From: Orobanche coerulescens
Taxonomy: Eukaryota; Streptophyta; Magnoliopsida; Lamiales; Orobanchaceae
DNA: 64,000 nt
Direction of reading: 5' to 3'
NCBI GenBank assembly: GCA_033398695.1
Contig: CM065815.1
Span: forward strand, 6,566,501 to 6,630,500
Both the position numbers and the translations under genes were made by a program. Under the pieces are notes generated by a model. It saw only the letters and a program-made list of their open reading frames with translations. It ran no database searches and was not told where the DNA came from. Each line of letters starts with the position of its first letter. Within the stretch, counting starts at the first letter, position 1. This document shows, piece by piece, positions 32,795 to 43,633 of the stretch.

Positions 32795-32933
32795 GACGTT
32801 TTTTAGACGTCATTGATTCAAACACTATCCATGACACCAGTATAGACGACAGTGTAGATGACGGGGATAAAACGTCATGGAAACCATTTTATGACGTTTT
32901 TTCAACGTCATTGAAAGGTATTCCGTAGTAGTG
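32795..32933 (-). repeat. CACTA right terminus: TIR plus subterminal repeats
   Basis: Read on the minus strand it starts CACTACTACGGAATACC (32933-32917) and continues into AACGTCA/TGACGTT repeats, the same type as at 28070-28590. The three bases after it are TAA; the left partner is outside the window. Confidence 0.75.
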
Positions 32934-33187
32934 TAACAAAGAGAATTATATATGAATTAAGTCAGTATAATTCCTCTGATTGTTATATATTATTTAAGTC
33001 CTTATTACCTAAAGACATTAGAGTTTCCTACATAACGAGTATCGTATTTTAACACAATACCAACGTCTTTTGTAACGAGGGACCATACAGTTTGTGATTG
33101 GATACGGTACGATTTATGAAGAGGGAAGTAGTTTGTCCAGAGGGGACTTGTCCCTCCTATAAAACGGAGAAGATATCCACGGGCCCT

Positions 33188-34728
33188 TGATAAGTGATAG
33201 GTCAAAAATAGTGTGCAAATATTATTGTTAATTATTGCGTTTTAATGAAATTTATGTTGGCACACTGGGTTATTTTCTACCTATTTATATTTTGGATGCA
33301 ATTTACTTCACTGGACAATTTGTTGTTTAATTTAGGTGTTTGGTGGAGTTTCTAAGCTTAAAGAATAGTTTGGGCCATCAAACGGACCATGCCAAGGTGA
33401 TTTGGGCTTTAATGAGGAAACTGCCGCACACACTGGGTGACCCAGTGTCGGCCCTGACTCGAAAATCCTGTTACTTGAGGCCCAAGAAATGACTCAAATC
33501 CATCCCAATTAGTTCCATAAGGTGAAAATCGGTCCCCTAGGCTGGATAAAGGAATTTTAATTGACTTGGAAGGAAAGACTCCAAAAGAATAAAAACTCAA
33601 GAAGGATAAGAAGAAAGGAGATCTAATTAAAGAAGGAAACTAAGATATAATGGAGTATTATAAAAGAAAGGGCTGAGACTATTTTTTAGGAGAGGAGACT
33701 TCACGGCTGGAACACGAGAGAGGGCAGAACACACGGCTCGGAGACAGACAAACAAGAGGTGGACGAACTCCAATTTTCGGACGCCATACACACTGCCGAG
33801 CCCTATCGAAGGGAACCGAGCTTATTTTTCGACGAGGGAGAGAGAAGAATTCTACTTTCTTTTCTTATGCATATTATAAATGACTATTTGTCTTCTAAAG
33901 CCAACATGTCCGGCTAATCTTCTCATTCTAGTTCTTAGGGAAGTTTGAAACCGTATTTGAATTATTCATGTTTTAATCCCATAGCGTATTCTTAACTCGA
34001 AGTCTCTTGAATTACTTTTGTGTTATTAAATTCATTATTATGCCATATAATTTCTTGATTTGGTTTGGCCAACTAGATTAGAGTTTTATGTCTCAGGCTA
34101 GGAATTAAATTGTAATCCGTAATTATTGCAATTTTAATTTCGCAAGTAGCAACAATTGAATTTTTTCTCAATTGGGTAATACAAAATCAAGATCCTTAAG
34201 TCGAGCTTGTGAACTTAATATCTTGCTTATTTCATTATTTTAGTTTTTAATGCATCTAGCGAGCGAGATTTGAAGAGCTTGTTTTGAATCCATCACCTAT
34301 ATAGGTTTAATTAAAGAGCCTATTTTAGTTAAATAAACTTAAGAAATAATTGGGGTCAACAGAGTTTGTTGTTGGCTTCAGAATAGGAGTTCATGAGATT
34401 AGAGAAGAGATAAGCGCTGCATTAAAGCATGAATTAATTCAAAACGGTGGATAACGGAACTAAGAGCTAGATTATTCCTTAAATTGTTATTTTCGATTTT
34501 TATTCTCTTTTGGTTATTGTGTTTTAATTTATTTACGCAAGTTGCTTGTTAGTAAAAACCAGTAAACGAAAATCCCCCCTTGTTTTATTTTATTTTAATT
34601 GCTAAAAGTATTTAACTCTTAAAAAGCATAATTGATTTACCGTTCTCCGTGGGATCGACCCTTACTTGCTGATACTACTAGTAGAAGTAAGCCGAGGAAA
34701 AATAAAAATAACTAATTTTGACGCATCA
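33188..34728 (+). repeat. Athila-like 5' LTR
   Basis: Probably begins TGATAAGTGA (33188; alternatively TGATAGGTC at 33195) and ends GACGCATCA at 34728, with TGAT/ATCA ends. The 20 bases between the end and the PBS are usual for the family. The start is less certain than the end because no 3' LTR is available for comparison. Confidence 0.65.
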
Positions 34729-34748
34729 CGACAGTGTCGTCAAAATTT

Positions 34749-34766
34749 TGGCGCCATTGCCGGGGA
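34749..34766 (+). other. Primer binding site, tRNA-Asp type
   Basis: TGGCGCCATTGCCGGGGA is one base from the TGGCGCCGTTGCCGGGGA site complementary to plant tRNA-Asp, used by Athila and related elements. Confidence 0.85.
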
Positions 34767-35063
34767 GCGGTGTTAAATTAATTTTACTTATTTTGGGTTA
34801 AAAACTTTCTGCAATTTCGACACTGGGTCACCCAGTGTCAGTTCTAAAAATCCATAATAATTGTCATTTATGCACTAATCCATTTTGTTTTAGTTTGCAC
34901 GAATACAAGGTCACGTGGGGATAAGAACTTGCAGTACTTCCCAGAAATCACCAAACGAGATTGAATTTTCAGGCGAAAAACAAAAGAAAGCATAGAAGCA
35001 CTCGGGCACTTACCGTTTTCTCTCGAAACATCACCCAGCGAATCGGAGAACGAGAGTGAAATC

Positions 35064-35905
35064 ATGACAACTAACGCTGAAAAGACATTGAAGCAATTAG
35101 CCAACCCGGAGCTACCCCAACAACCACTATGCATCACAATCCCGGCTATTGACAACGACAATACCTTTGAATTGAAGTCGGGATTGATTCACTTGCTACT
35201 TGCATTTCATGGTCTATCAGGAGAGGATCCGCACAACGCATAAAGCCCAACGGTGTCACCGAAGAACAAATCAAGCTTAGAGCCTTTCCATTTTCATTAA
35301 AAGATTCGGCTAAGGATTGGTTATTCTATTTGCCGTCGGCCACTATCACAACATGGAATGATATGGCAATCTTATTTTTGCAAAAATATTTTCCGGCCTC
35401 CCAGGCAACCAATCTAAGGAAGAAAATCTGTGGTGCGAGACAAATGATGGGAGAGAGTCTGCATGAGTATTGGGAGAGATTCAAATAATTGGTGGCACAC
35501 TGCCTCCAACATCAGATCAGCGAGCAGCTCTTGATTCAATATTTTTATGAAGGATTAACTCCGATGGTCCGTCGCACCATAGACATAACTAGCGGAGGAG
35601 CTTTAGTCGATAAGACACCAGCAATAGCAAAGGCCCTCATCTCGAACATGGCCGCCAACTCACAGCAATTCGGTTATCGAGACAATTCCATAAAAATGGT
35701 GAAGGAGGTGCATGACTCATCCCTTGGTGATAAATTAACTGAGCTAACCGCTTTTGTTAGAAAACTTGCTGTAGGTAACAGCACGCCAGTCGTATCCTGC
35801 CGCCTTTGCAAAACCACTGAGCATACAACGGAGAATTGTCAGATTTTGCTTGATGAAATCGAGGCGCACGCCAATGCGGTTGGAACCGAAATTCTTATGG
35901 AATGA
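35064..35905 (+). pseudogene. Athila-like gag
   Basis: The ATG at 35064 opens MTTNAEKTLKQLANPELPQQ, then FELKSGLIHLLLAFHGLSGEDPH, AFPFSLKDSAKDWLFYLPS and a knuckle-like CRLCKTTEHTTENC. Compared with the family, a short deletion after GEDPH removes a dozen residues and brings a stop (about 35242), and a TAA replaces a codon at 35486. It cannot make full Gag. Confidence 0.85.
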
Positions 35906-36012
35906 AGAACGATCCATACTCAAACACATACAACCCATGATGGAGGGATCACCCTAACCTTCGATGGAGAAACCAGCAAGAGGTACCTCCACAAAATAAT
36001 TCGATACCATCT

Positions 36013-37077
36013 TTGGAGGAGATGATGAAGACCCTCATGGCAAGCACTATGAAACTACAGCAGGGCACGAATCAGTTCCATCATGACACTAAGTCGAGTA
36101 TCAAAATTCTCGAAAATCAAGTGAGTCAACTGGCCACCACCGTGAGCTGTTTGGAGAGCCAAAATAGTGGGAAATCGCCATCTCAACCTAAGCTGAACCC
36201 AAAGAACGCGAGTGCTGTAACTTTAAGGAGTGGGAAGCAGCTTGAGGAGCCTAAGAAGCCTAAGCAAGTGGTGAAAGCTGAAAATGGGGAGGAAAAACCA
36301 AAGATCGACAGTGGGATACCCAGTGCTGAATCGACACCCAATGCAGAACAACCGGTCAACAAGGTAATTTCTTCTAAACATATTCCTTTTGAAACTAACG
36401 AATTACCTTTTCCTTCCAGGATAAAGAAGGCTCCAACGGAGAGCGAGGAGAAACAAATTTTGGATGTATTCCGAAAAGTTGAGATCAACATTCCACTAAT
36501 AGAAACGATTCAACAAATTCCAAAACATGCTAAATTCCTCAAGGATTTGTGCACCAACAAACGAAAGTTAAAAGAAACTGGAAAGGTGCTCCTCGGAGAA
36601 AATGTGTCGGCCATTCTCCAAAGAAAGTTACCATCTAAACAAAATGATCCAGGTATGTTTGTTATCCCTTGTCGAATAGGTAATTCTCGATTTGAGCAAG
36701 ATATGTTAGACTTAGGGGCTTCTATAAATGTCATGCCACACTCTATTTATTCTTCTTTAAATTTGGGACCCTTAAACGAAACGAGAATAATAATTCAATT
36801 ATCTGATCGTAGTCATGTATATCCCGAGGGAGTTATTGAAGATGTACTTGTGCAAGTTAATGAGCTCGTTTTTCCAACCGATTTCTATGTTTTAGATATG
36901 CAAGGTGACTCGTCAAATTCAACATCCAGTTTGTTAGGAAGACCATTTTTAAACACCGCCGAAACAAAAATACATGTTAGTAAGGGTTCCCTCACAATGG
37001 AATTTGATTCAGTATTTATTATACTTATCATCTTGAACAGATACAAAATAAAAGAAGTTGAACAAATACACAAATAA
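36013..37077 (+). pseudogene. Athila-like gag C-terminus and protease
   Basis: One frame of 354 codons covers the hydrophilic Gag tail (SLEEMMKTLM, VSQLATTVSCLES, AVTLRSGKQLEEP, NELPFPSRIKK) and the aspartic protease with LDLGASINVMPHSIYSSLNLG and SLLGRPFLNTAETKI. The catalytic motif is D-L-G-A, normal for Athila, in place of the usual D-S/T-G. The Athila match ends at about MEFD (37010); the last 20 codons come from unrelated AT-rich DNA. Confidence 0.85.
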
Positions 37078-37236
37078 GAAGATCAGACTTTTCCCATTCT
37101 TTTTTTCCACCAATGAAACATAATTTATGGTTGACATGAGTGAAAGCGGAGAGAAAAGAGAGAAATGAAACTCACGAAGAGGCGGAGAGGCGGAGAGAAG
37201 AAAGCCCAAGACTTATTAAAATAAATCAGATGTATT

Positions 37237-37301
<65 letters not shown>

Positions 37302-37679
37302 TACATACATATTCTGTTTGAAATATCGTTTCTTCGTTTCTAGTGTGTTAAGAAACATTTCTTGTGGAAAGACATTATAAAAAAAGAATAAAAAAACAGA
37401 ATATAAAAAATTTGTAAAAAATATTTCTCTAAAACAAAAAGAAAAAAGAATAAAAAAGAAAGACAGGAAAAAACCTGTTGCACAAGAAACAAACGTCCGG
37501 AAAGCGTATGGATAAAAAAACAGAATATAAAAATTCATAAAAAAAACAGAATAAAAAAAAGTAGCTAGGAGTTTTATTCAAGAAACAAGAAAAAAAGAGT
37601 CTAATAAACATTATGAAAAAAAAAAATAACAGTGTCTTTCACATCATGGGTCCAATTAAACAAAATCCTCCATTGTCAC
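37021..37679. repeat. Low-complexity AT-rich stretch with (TA)n
   Basis: A (TA)n run at 37240-37290 passes into CA- and CATA-type repeats (to 37310); 37380-37630 is A-rich on the plus strand. No gene is supported. Open frames here are products of the repeats. Confidence 0.85.
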
Positions 37680-38106
37680 TAGGGGTGTTCAAAACCGGAT
37701 ATCTGGAGTTTCGGATATCCGAAAATTCGGATAGCAGATTTTGATATCCGATATCCGGATCCGAAATTTCGGATATCCGACCGGAAAAAAATATAAATTA
37801 TATTCTGATATCCTTATATTCGAAAAAATATTCGGATTTGGATATCGGATATCCGAATATCCGAAAAAAACTTCGGATATGGATATCGGATATCCGAATA
37901 CATTCTATTATTTAAAATATAAAAAAAATAAAATTTTTAGGATTTTTCGGATATTTCGGATATCGGAATATCCGATTTTTCTGAAAGCACTATCCGATAT
38001 CCGAATCCGAAGTTCCGGATATCCGAATTTTCAGTTATCCGGAACTTTCGTATTTTCGGATATTTCGGATCGGATATCGGATATCAGATATTTTTTAACA
38101 CCCCTA
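37680..38106. mobile_element. hAT-type MITE made of GGATATCCGAA repeats
   Basis: Ends TAGGGGTGTTCAAAA and TAGGGGTGTTAAAAA (inverted) are flanked by 8-bp duplications ATTGTCAC (37672-37679) and ATTGCCAC (38107-38114), differing by one base. The inside is almost wholly built of CGGATATCCGAA-type palindromes. Short TAGGGGTG-ended elements with 8-bp duplications are hAT-type in plants. Confidence 0.8.
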
Positions 38107-38540
38107 ATTGCCACCATCTTTCGTTCTTCAACATGTTCTCCCTTAATCACTTGACTTGCATGTTCAAATTCAATTTGCTTCATTTCACGTTCTTTCTCAT
38201 TACTTCTTTTCACTTCAAGATCTTTTTCACGTTCTTTCCTAGCTTCGATATGCTTCCGAATAGAAGATTCTATCAACAAATCAATTAATCATTAGCACCA
38301 TATATATATATATATATATATAATAAAGCAAATGGTTGAGTTATTGGTTTAGATGCATGAACTTTGAGTGGAACTAGAAGGTAGTGATGTATGCTGGACA
38401 ACAGTGCGTTCATCACATAAAGGATCGCATGAACCTTGACTAGACATGTCCCGGACAATACTGTGTTCGTGACAATAAGGAGAAGCTGAACCTCGAGTCG
38501 AGCTCATGATGAAATAAAAATGTGTAATTTCTTGGACCAA
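38031..38540 (-). pseudogene. Coding-like remnant: short N-terminus plus coiled coil
   Basis: On the minus strand 38510-38352 reads MSSTRGSASPYCHEHSIV and holds two diverged repeats of about 55 bp; 38279-38115 reads a charged helix (KHIEARKEREKDLEVKR). The stretch before 38106 is MITE. The Cys/His pattern recalls GRF-type zinc-finger genes but key residues are missing. Unknown; may be noise. Confidence 0.25.
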
Positions 38541-38795
38541 AGAGGTTCATTTATAGAAGAACCAGAGACCAAAAGGTTCATTTATAGAAGAACTAGGGAC
38601 CAAAGAGGTGAAAAAGTAAATGCAACCACTTTTAGACAGAAAATTAAAGAAAAGTCAAAAGAAATACCATTCTTCAAGGTGTGGTAGAGCAGTTTAAGGG
38701 TTTGTTATTAACACAATTCTTTAGTGAAAATACATAGAGATTTGTGTACAATTCCCATAAATCAATCATCCTAGTGTAGTAATGTTATTATTTTA

Positions 38796-38990
38796 GAGAA
38801 TGCTTCCCCCCTCCTGACAGCCCCCCCTCCCCCCTCACTTTTTCTTTTTTTTTTTCTCAATTTTATCCTTTGTATTTTGGGTTTGTTTCTTTTCCTTTTT
38901 TTGTGGCATTCTTTAATTAATTATTATGAAATTAAAATTATTTGTTCTTTTTTCTCTTTGAATTTTTATTTCACTTTATATATATATATA

Positions 38991-39022
<32 letters not shown>

Positions 39023-39109
39023 AGTTAAAGAAGTCGGGGGACAAAAAGGACATTTTGCTCTTTTTGTCAAGAGGGTGGGGGAGTAAAGGAAGGGGGGTTA
39101 GTAGAGCCC
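38796..39109. mobile_element. MITE with 8-bp TSD TTATTTTA
   Basis: A 314-bp insert between perfect 8-bp duplications (38788-38795 and 39110-39117). A related sequence at 56452-56475 lacks the insert and shows the empty site. Ends are C-rich/G-rich and only loosely inverted (GAGAATGCTTCCCCCC and GGGCTCTACTAACCCC). It contains a (TA)n run. Superfamily uncertain, hAT-like by duplication length. Confidence 0.7.
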
Positions 39110-39232
39110 TTATTTTATAATAAAAATAGTACAATAGTTAAAACATTGTACTTTCAAAGTACAATGCTTAAAAATAAAAAATTAAATTGAAAACATGAAA
39201 TAGAACTCAAAGTAATATGCTATATTAGGCAT

Positions 39233-40286
39233 CAGGGGCGCAGCTATATAGGGGCGGGGGGGGGGGACCCCCCGAATTTTTTTTTTTGCGATGTAGGGGG
39301 TATATAGTTTTCGTGTAGAAAAATTTTGGTATATTCGGTTTCGACCCCCATTTTAATTGTGAATTTTTTTTATACATTAAGCAATAAAATTGATCAATTA
39401 CATTTTACATAAGCCCATCTACCCAAACTAAAATCCATTAACAAACCAAATCCCAAACTAAAATCCATTACTTAGCCCATTAAAAAAAAACCCGGAACAA
39501 TAACAATTAACAAACCAATTAACCAAATCCCAAATCCTCCCCCTTCGACCCTCATCTCCTCCCACCTTCCTGGCTCCTGCAGTCCCGTCGGCCACCGCCA
39601 ACGGCCGACCAGCCTCCGCCACGCCTGCCGCCGCCTGCAGCGGCCCTTCTGGTTTGTTGTCTTTAAATCTACTTGTCTTTTATTTAGGGATTTAGTAGAA
39701 ATTAGGGATTTAAGTAAAAATTAGAATTAGAAATTGGGGTTAAAAACCGAAATTAGTAGCAACTCTTTCTGATCTCTGCCAAACTCTTGTAGAAACTGGG
39801 AAAAATAGCATGTACGATTTGGTTGAAAGAGTGTGTCGGCTACTCTTGACACTTCCGGGTTCGACTGGAACAACTGAGAGGGGATTTTCGGCAATGAAGA
39901 TATTTAAGAATCGCCTACGTAATAAGATGTCAGATCAGAATCTAGCAAACAGTATGGTGATTTACATAGAAAAAGAAATTACTAACAAGTTTGATGCGGA
40001 GTCCATAATTGAAGAATTCAAGGCTCTTAAAGGTCGAAAGGGTGAATTCTAATTTCTTCAATGAATCGAACCAGGTACCAACCGTTTGTCTCCTTTTTAA
40101 TGTTTAGTTGTCTTGGACAAATGTTTAGTTTTTTAGTGATTGAAACTTTTTTTTATAATAATAGTATTTAATTTTTGACCCGACCCGAATCGAATCACCG
40201 ACCCGAACATATTACTCGAAAAATAGCGTTAGGAAAAAAAATTTAGATCCCGACCCCCCACTGAAAATTTTCTAGCTTCGCCACTG
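39233..40286 (+). mobile_element. hAT transposon, internally deleted
   Basis: Ends CAGGGGCGCAGCTATA and CAGTGGCGAAGCTAGA (inverted) carry the hAT signature and lie between perfect 8-bp duplications TTAGGCAT (39225-39232, 40287-40294). The related sequence at 57435 is uninserted. Only the C-terminal part of a transposase remains. Confidence 0.92.
39810..40052 (+). pseudogene. hAT transposase C-terminal dimerisation fragment
   Basis: The frame contains LVERVCRLLLTLPGST, ATTERxFSAMKI-like GTTERGFSAMKIFKNRLRN and ANSMVIYIEKEI, the Dimer_Tnp_hAT region found in zinc-finger-MYM1-like plant transposons. The start codon is internal to the old gene. The zinc finger and catalytic core are gone, so the element cannot move itself. 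Confidence 0.88.
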
Positions 40287-40872
40287 TTAGGCATAAAAAT
40301 GAATTGCTATTTATCGTCGTTAGACCATGATTTGGCTAAATGCAAGGAATAACAATTTACTTTCATTTTGATGTCTAATATTAATATATCATCATGTTTA
40401 AATTGTTGTTTCCTATTTTTTTCAAGCTTTTTTTTCCATAAGATTGTTATCAAAAATTTCCAATTCCTTTTTACCTCGAGTAATTAACTTTGAACAGAAG
40501 TCACTAACAATGCTTCTTTCATTTATTCTTTTAGCATCCTACTAATTCAAAAAATGATGATTCATCAAGTATTGTGCTGTAACCGGAAGAAAATGAAAGT
40601 AGGTTACTATAATGTCACTTTTACACAGAAAATAAATAAAAAAAGTCAAATACTAGGTGCAGTAGAGTATTGAATACTAGGGTGTAGGTGTAGTAGTATT
40701 TCTTCAAGGGTGTTGTTGTTGGTTTTGTCTACCCTACTCCACAGGGCAATATTTGAGTTTATATTATTTTTTATTATAAAACAATAAGAATACTAGACAT
40801 AATCGTTATTAACACGATTTTTTAGTGAAAATACATAGAGATTTGTATACAATTCCCATCAATCAATCATCC

Positions 40873-41945
40873 TGTTGGGAAAAAATACCGACTAACGTCA
40901 CGTCACAACGAATAAAGCAGAACCTCGTTTGACAAATTCCCACTCTTCAATCGTAACTTTGTGGTTACCGACGAGTAGAGCAACAATTACAACTCAATAA
41001 AATTAATACAAATGATATTCGAAAGCAATAAATAACGAGACACAATTTTAGCGTGGAAAACCCCTCAAGACGAGAGTAAAAACCACGGGACCGAAGCCGC
41101 TTAAATCCACTATCACCAATACACACAAATACGCAATCGTCCCTAATACAAACTAGGAGTATACACCAATCGTCAAATACTTGATAATAAATGTTCTTCA
41201 AGTATTTGGAATCAACAACAACAACAAGATCGAGAAAGGAAATAACCGTAAATAGCTTACACAAAAAGCTAACGAAATACCCGTACTTCCGGACTCAAAA
41301 ACTCGATCTACACTGGTGAAAAGATTTGCCCAATATCTACCAAGCTCTTGTCAAAAGATCACGACGATCCGACCGATAAATCTCCGGGAAATTGAAGAAA
41401 TGTATTTCTCTCTCTTGTTTCTCTCTCTATATCTCTCTCTCTCTCTCTTGTTCTTCAATGTGTAGGTGAAAGATGTGAAGAACTCCCGCAGCAAACAACA
41501 TAAAAAGGAACAACCTGTGCAAGGTTGACCCGTGTGCCGCGGCCCGGCCCAAGTGTGCCGCGGCACACAGCGCAAAAATGCGCCCAGGTATTCGGCAGGG
41601 GCCGTGGCCCAGCAGGAGGGTGTCGCGACCCATAGTACAGGCCATTTTGGCCATCTAAAGCAAACGATGGGGGCCGCGGCTCGACAGGGATGTGCCGCGG
41701 CCCAGGGTGATCGGCAGGGCCCGGCAGGGGTGTGCTCGGCAGGGGCCGCGGCCCAGAGTACAGTGCCGGCCAGTGCTGAGTATCTTCGGCGGGGGCCGCA
41801 GCTCGGCGGCTGTGTGCCGCGGCCCAGTGGTGCAGGTGAGGAAAAACGTCATTTCGAGCGAAGTGCCACGGACCGGAGGGTTTGTGCCATGGCCCGGAGT
41901 CCGGTCGACTCCGAAAAAGCCTATATTTCGGAAATTACTCCTACA
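40873..41945 (-). repeat. Copia 3' LTR
   Basis: 1073 bp, matching 55372-56436. On the minus strand it follows a polypurine tract (GGAAAGGGGGAG, 41946-41962). It contains a CT-rich microsatellite (41405-41450) and a GC-rich repeat block (41528-41900). Confidence 0.92.
41528..41900. repeat. GC-rich GCCGCGGCCC repeat block in copia LTR
   Basis: About ten copies or variants of the palindrome-bearing motif TGCCGCGGCCC occur at spacings of roughly 20-60 bp, including a perfect hairpin GTGCCGCGGCAC near 41557. The second LTR has the same block at 56028-56400. Composition contrasts sharply with the AT-rich surroundings. Open frames across it on both strands are by-products. Confidence 0.75.
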
Positions 41946-42600
41946 AATCTCCCCCTTTCCGGAATGTAGGAAGAGTTCGCCATCCCGGTGATCGAACAAC
42001 ACACTTTCACCTTATCTCTACTTAACGCCTTCGTTAACATATCGGAACCATTATCATCGGTATGAACTTTATCAAGTTCAAACAAACCATCCTCCAAAGC
42101 ATCTCGGATCCAATGATACCTCACATCAATATGTTTCGTTCTCTTGTGAAAAGTCGCATTCTTAGCCAAATGAATCGCATTTTGACTATCACAAAGAACT
42201 ACGTAACGTCGTTGTCGGAAGCCTAGCTCTCGTAAAAACATTTTCAACCATAAGAGATCTTTGCTCGCTTCCACCGCCGCAATATACTCGGCCTCCGTTG
42301 TAGACAAGGCAACGCACTTTTGCAATCTTGATTGCCATGACACGGCTCCCCCTGCAAACGTCATCAAATAACCGGAAGTGGATTTTCGGTTATCTTCATT
42401 ACCGGCCATATCTGAATCGGAATAACCAACAAGCATTGCTTTCCCGTTTCCAAACGTAATACCCAATTTGGAAGTACCCCGTAAATATCTAAATATCTAT
42501 TTTACGGCTTCCCAATGCTTCTTACACGGATTCAATAGAAACCGGCTCACCACTCCCACGGAATGAGCAATGTCGGGCCTAGTACATACCATAGCGTACA
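41921..42600 (-). pseudogene. Copia RNase H
   Basis: The frame has VGYSDSDMAGNEDNRKST, SGYLMTFAGGAVSWQS, ALSTTEAEYIAA and the tail TKHIDVRYHWIRD, all standard copia RNase H motifs with the catalytic D, E and D visible. A stop (TAA) in IFRYL context separates it from RT near 42500. The reading frame ends inside the 3' LTR. Confidence 0.9.
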
Positions 42601-42673
42601 TCAAACTCCCGACCGCCGAGGCATATGGAATTTTATCCATATCCTCAATCTCCTCCTTCGTCTTAGGGCAATC

Positions 42674-43633
42674 TTAGCTCGTCAATTTAAAATTGTTAGT
42701 AAGAGGCGAACTAACAATTTTAGCTTTGTCCATGTTGAAACGTTTAAGCACCTTCTCGATATATTGCTCTTGCGACATGTGCAATTTCCGGGCTGCTCTA
42801 TCCCGAGTGATTCTTATCCCAAGAATTTGTTTAGCCGCCTCCAAGTCCTTCATGACAAAGGACTTACTCAATTCTTTCTTCAAGTCGGCAATCCTCTCGG
42901 CATTTTTGCCAATGATCAACATGTCGTCCACATAGAGCAATAAGATGATAAAGTCATCATCTCCAAATTTCTTAAAAAATACGCAATGGTCGAGAGTCGT
43001 CTTCCGGTAGCCTTGCTCCCCCATAACCGACTCAAACTTCTTGTACCATTGCCTTGGTGCTTGTTTCAACCCGTATAAACTCTTCCGAAGTTTACACACA
43101 TAATCCTCTTTCCCTTCGACCTCAAATCCTTCCGGTTGCTTCATATAAATTTCTTTGTCAAGGTCTCCGTGAAGAAAAGCCGTCTTGACATCCATTTTCT
43201 CGACCTCAAGATCAAGGCTAGCCGCAATACCAAGGACCAATCGAATCGATCCTATCTTCACAACCGGAGAAAAAATCTCTTCAAAATCAATGCCATTCTT
43301 TTGACTAAATCCTTTCACCACGAGTCTAGCTTTGTATCGGGGTAACGAGGTATGCTCCTCCGACTTCACCCGATACACCCATATGTTTCTCAAAGCCCTC
43401 TTGCCTTTCGGCAACTTCACCAACTCGTAAGTGTTATTCTCATGCAAGGAACTCATCTCGTCTTGCATGGCATCCATCCATTCCTTCTTCTTTTCATCCT
43501 CCATGGCCTCCGCAAAATATTCGGGCTCTCCCTCGTCGGTGAGTAAGACGTACTCATCGGCCGAATAACGGGTGGAGGGATGACGGTCCCTCGTTGACCG
43601 CCTATGTGGAACAAAAGATGGCATGTTCGTCAC
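42674..43633 (-). pseudogene. Copia reverse transcriptase
   Basis: A 319-codon frame with KARLVVKGFSQKNGIDFEE, KMDVKTAFLHGDLDKEIYM, QPEGF, LRKSLYGLKQAPRQWY and the catalytic YVDDMLI. This part of pol looks intact. It joins integrase upstream and a frameshifted link to RNase H downstream. Confidence 0.92.

Larger units (their letters stand above)
20536..32933 (+). mobile_element. CACTA (En/Spm) transposon, right-hand part
   Basis: The gene order TNP2 then PTTA/TNPA-like, subterminal TGACGTT/AACGTCA repeats, and a right terminus reading CACTACTACGGAATACC on the minus strand (32917-32933) identify a CACTA element. The left end lies before the window, beyond the Gypsy-1 insertion. The stretch from 28.6 to 32.8 kb holds gene fragments and a possible Helitron end, so the 32933 terminus may belong to this element or to a second related one. 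Confidence 0.75.
33188..37020 (+). mobile_element. Athila-like Ty3/gypsy element, 3'-truncated
   Basis: 5' LTR, tRNA-Asp-type PBS, gag and protease are present; RT, RNase H, integrase, envelope-like region and 3' LTR are absent. The frame breaks off near 37020 just after the protease. Identification rests on the gag motifs and the LDLGASINVMP protease motif, which are characteristic of Athila. Confidence 0.85.
38641..40870. repeat. Tandemly duplicated unit (copy X1; copy X2 at 40801-57770)
   Basis: Sequence around 38711-38787, 39118-39224 and 40295-40620 recurs at 40811-40872, 56437-56478 and 57341-57760. Removing the inserts (two MITE/hAT elements in X1; copia and an 860-bp insert in X2) leaves two adjacent copies of a unit of roughly 1 kb. 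No coding capacity is seen in it. Confidence 0.75.

Noticed and set aside
33005..33205. 66-codon minus-strand frame next to the CACTA terminus
   Set aside because: Weakly protein-like, but no family recognised, no splice context, and it overlaps the start of the Athila LTR.
37140..37538. Open frames rich in Tyr/Ile (plus) or Phe/Tyr (minus)
   Set aside because: Translations of the (TA)n and A-rich low-complexity tracts.
37741..38154. 137-codon frame of DIRI/GYP repeats
   Set aside because: It is the translation of the GGATATCCGAA repeats of a MITE.
41532..42002. Overlapping open frames of 99-145 codons on both strands in the copia LTR
   Set aside because: They come from the GC-rich GCCGCGGC repeat block, which is free of stops in several frames; the same frames recur in the other LTR with different lengths.
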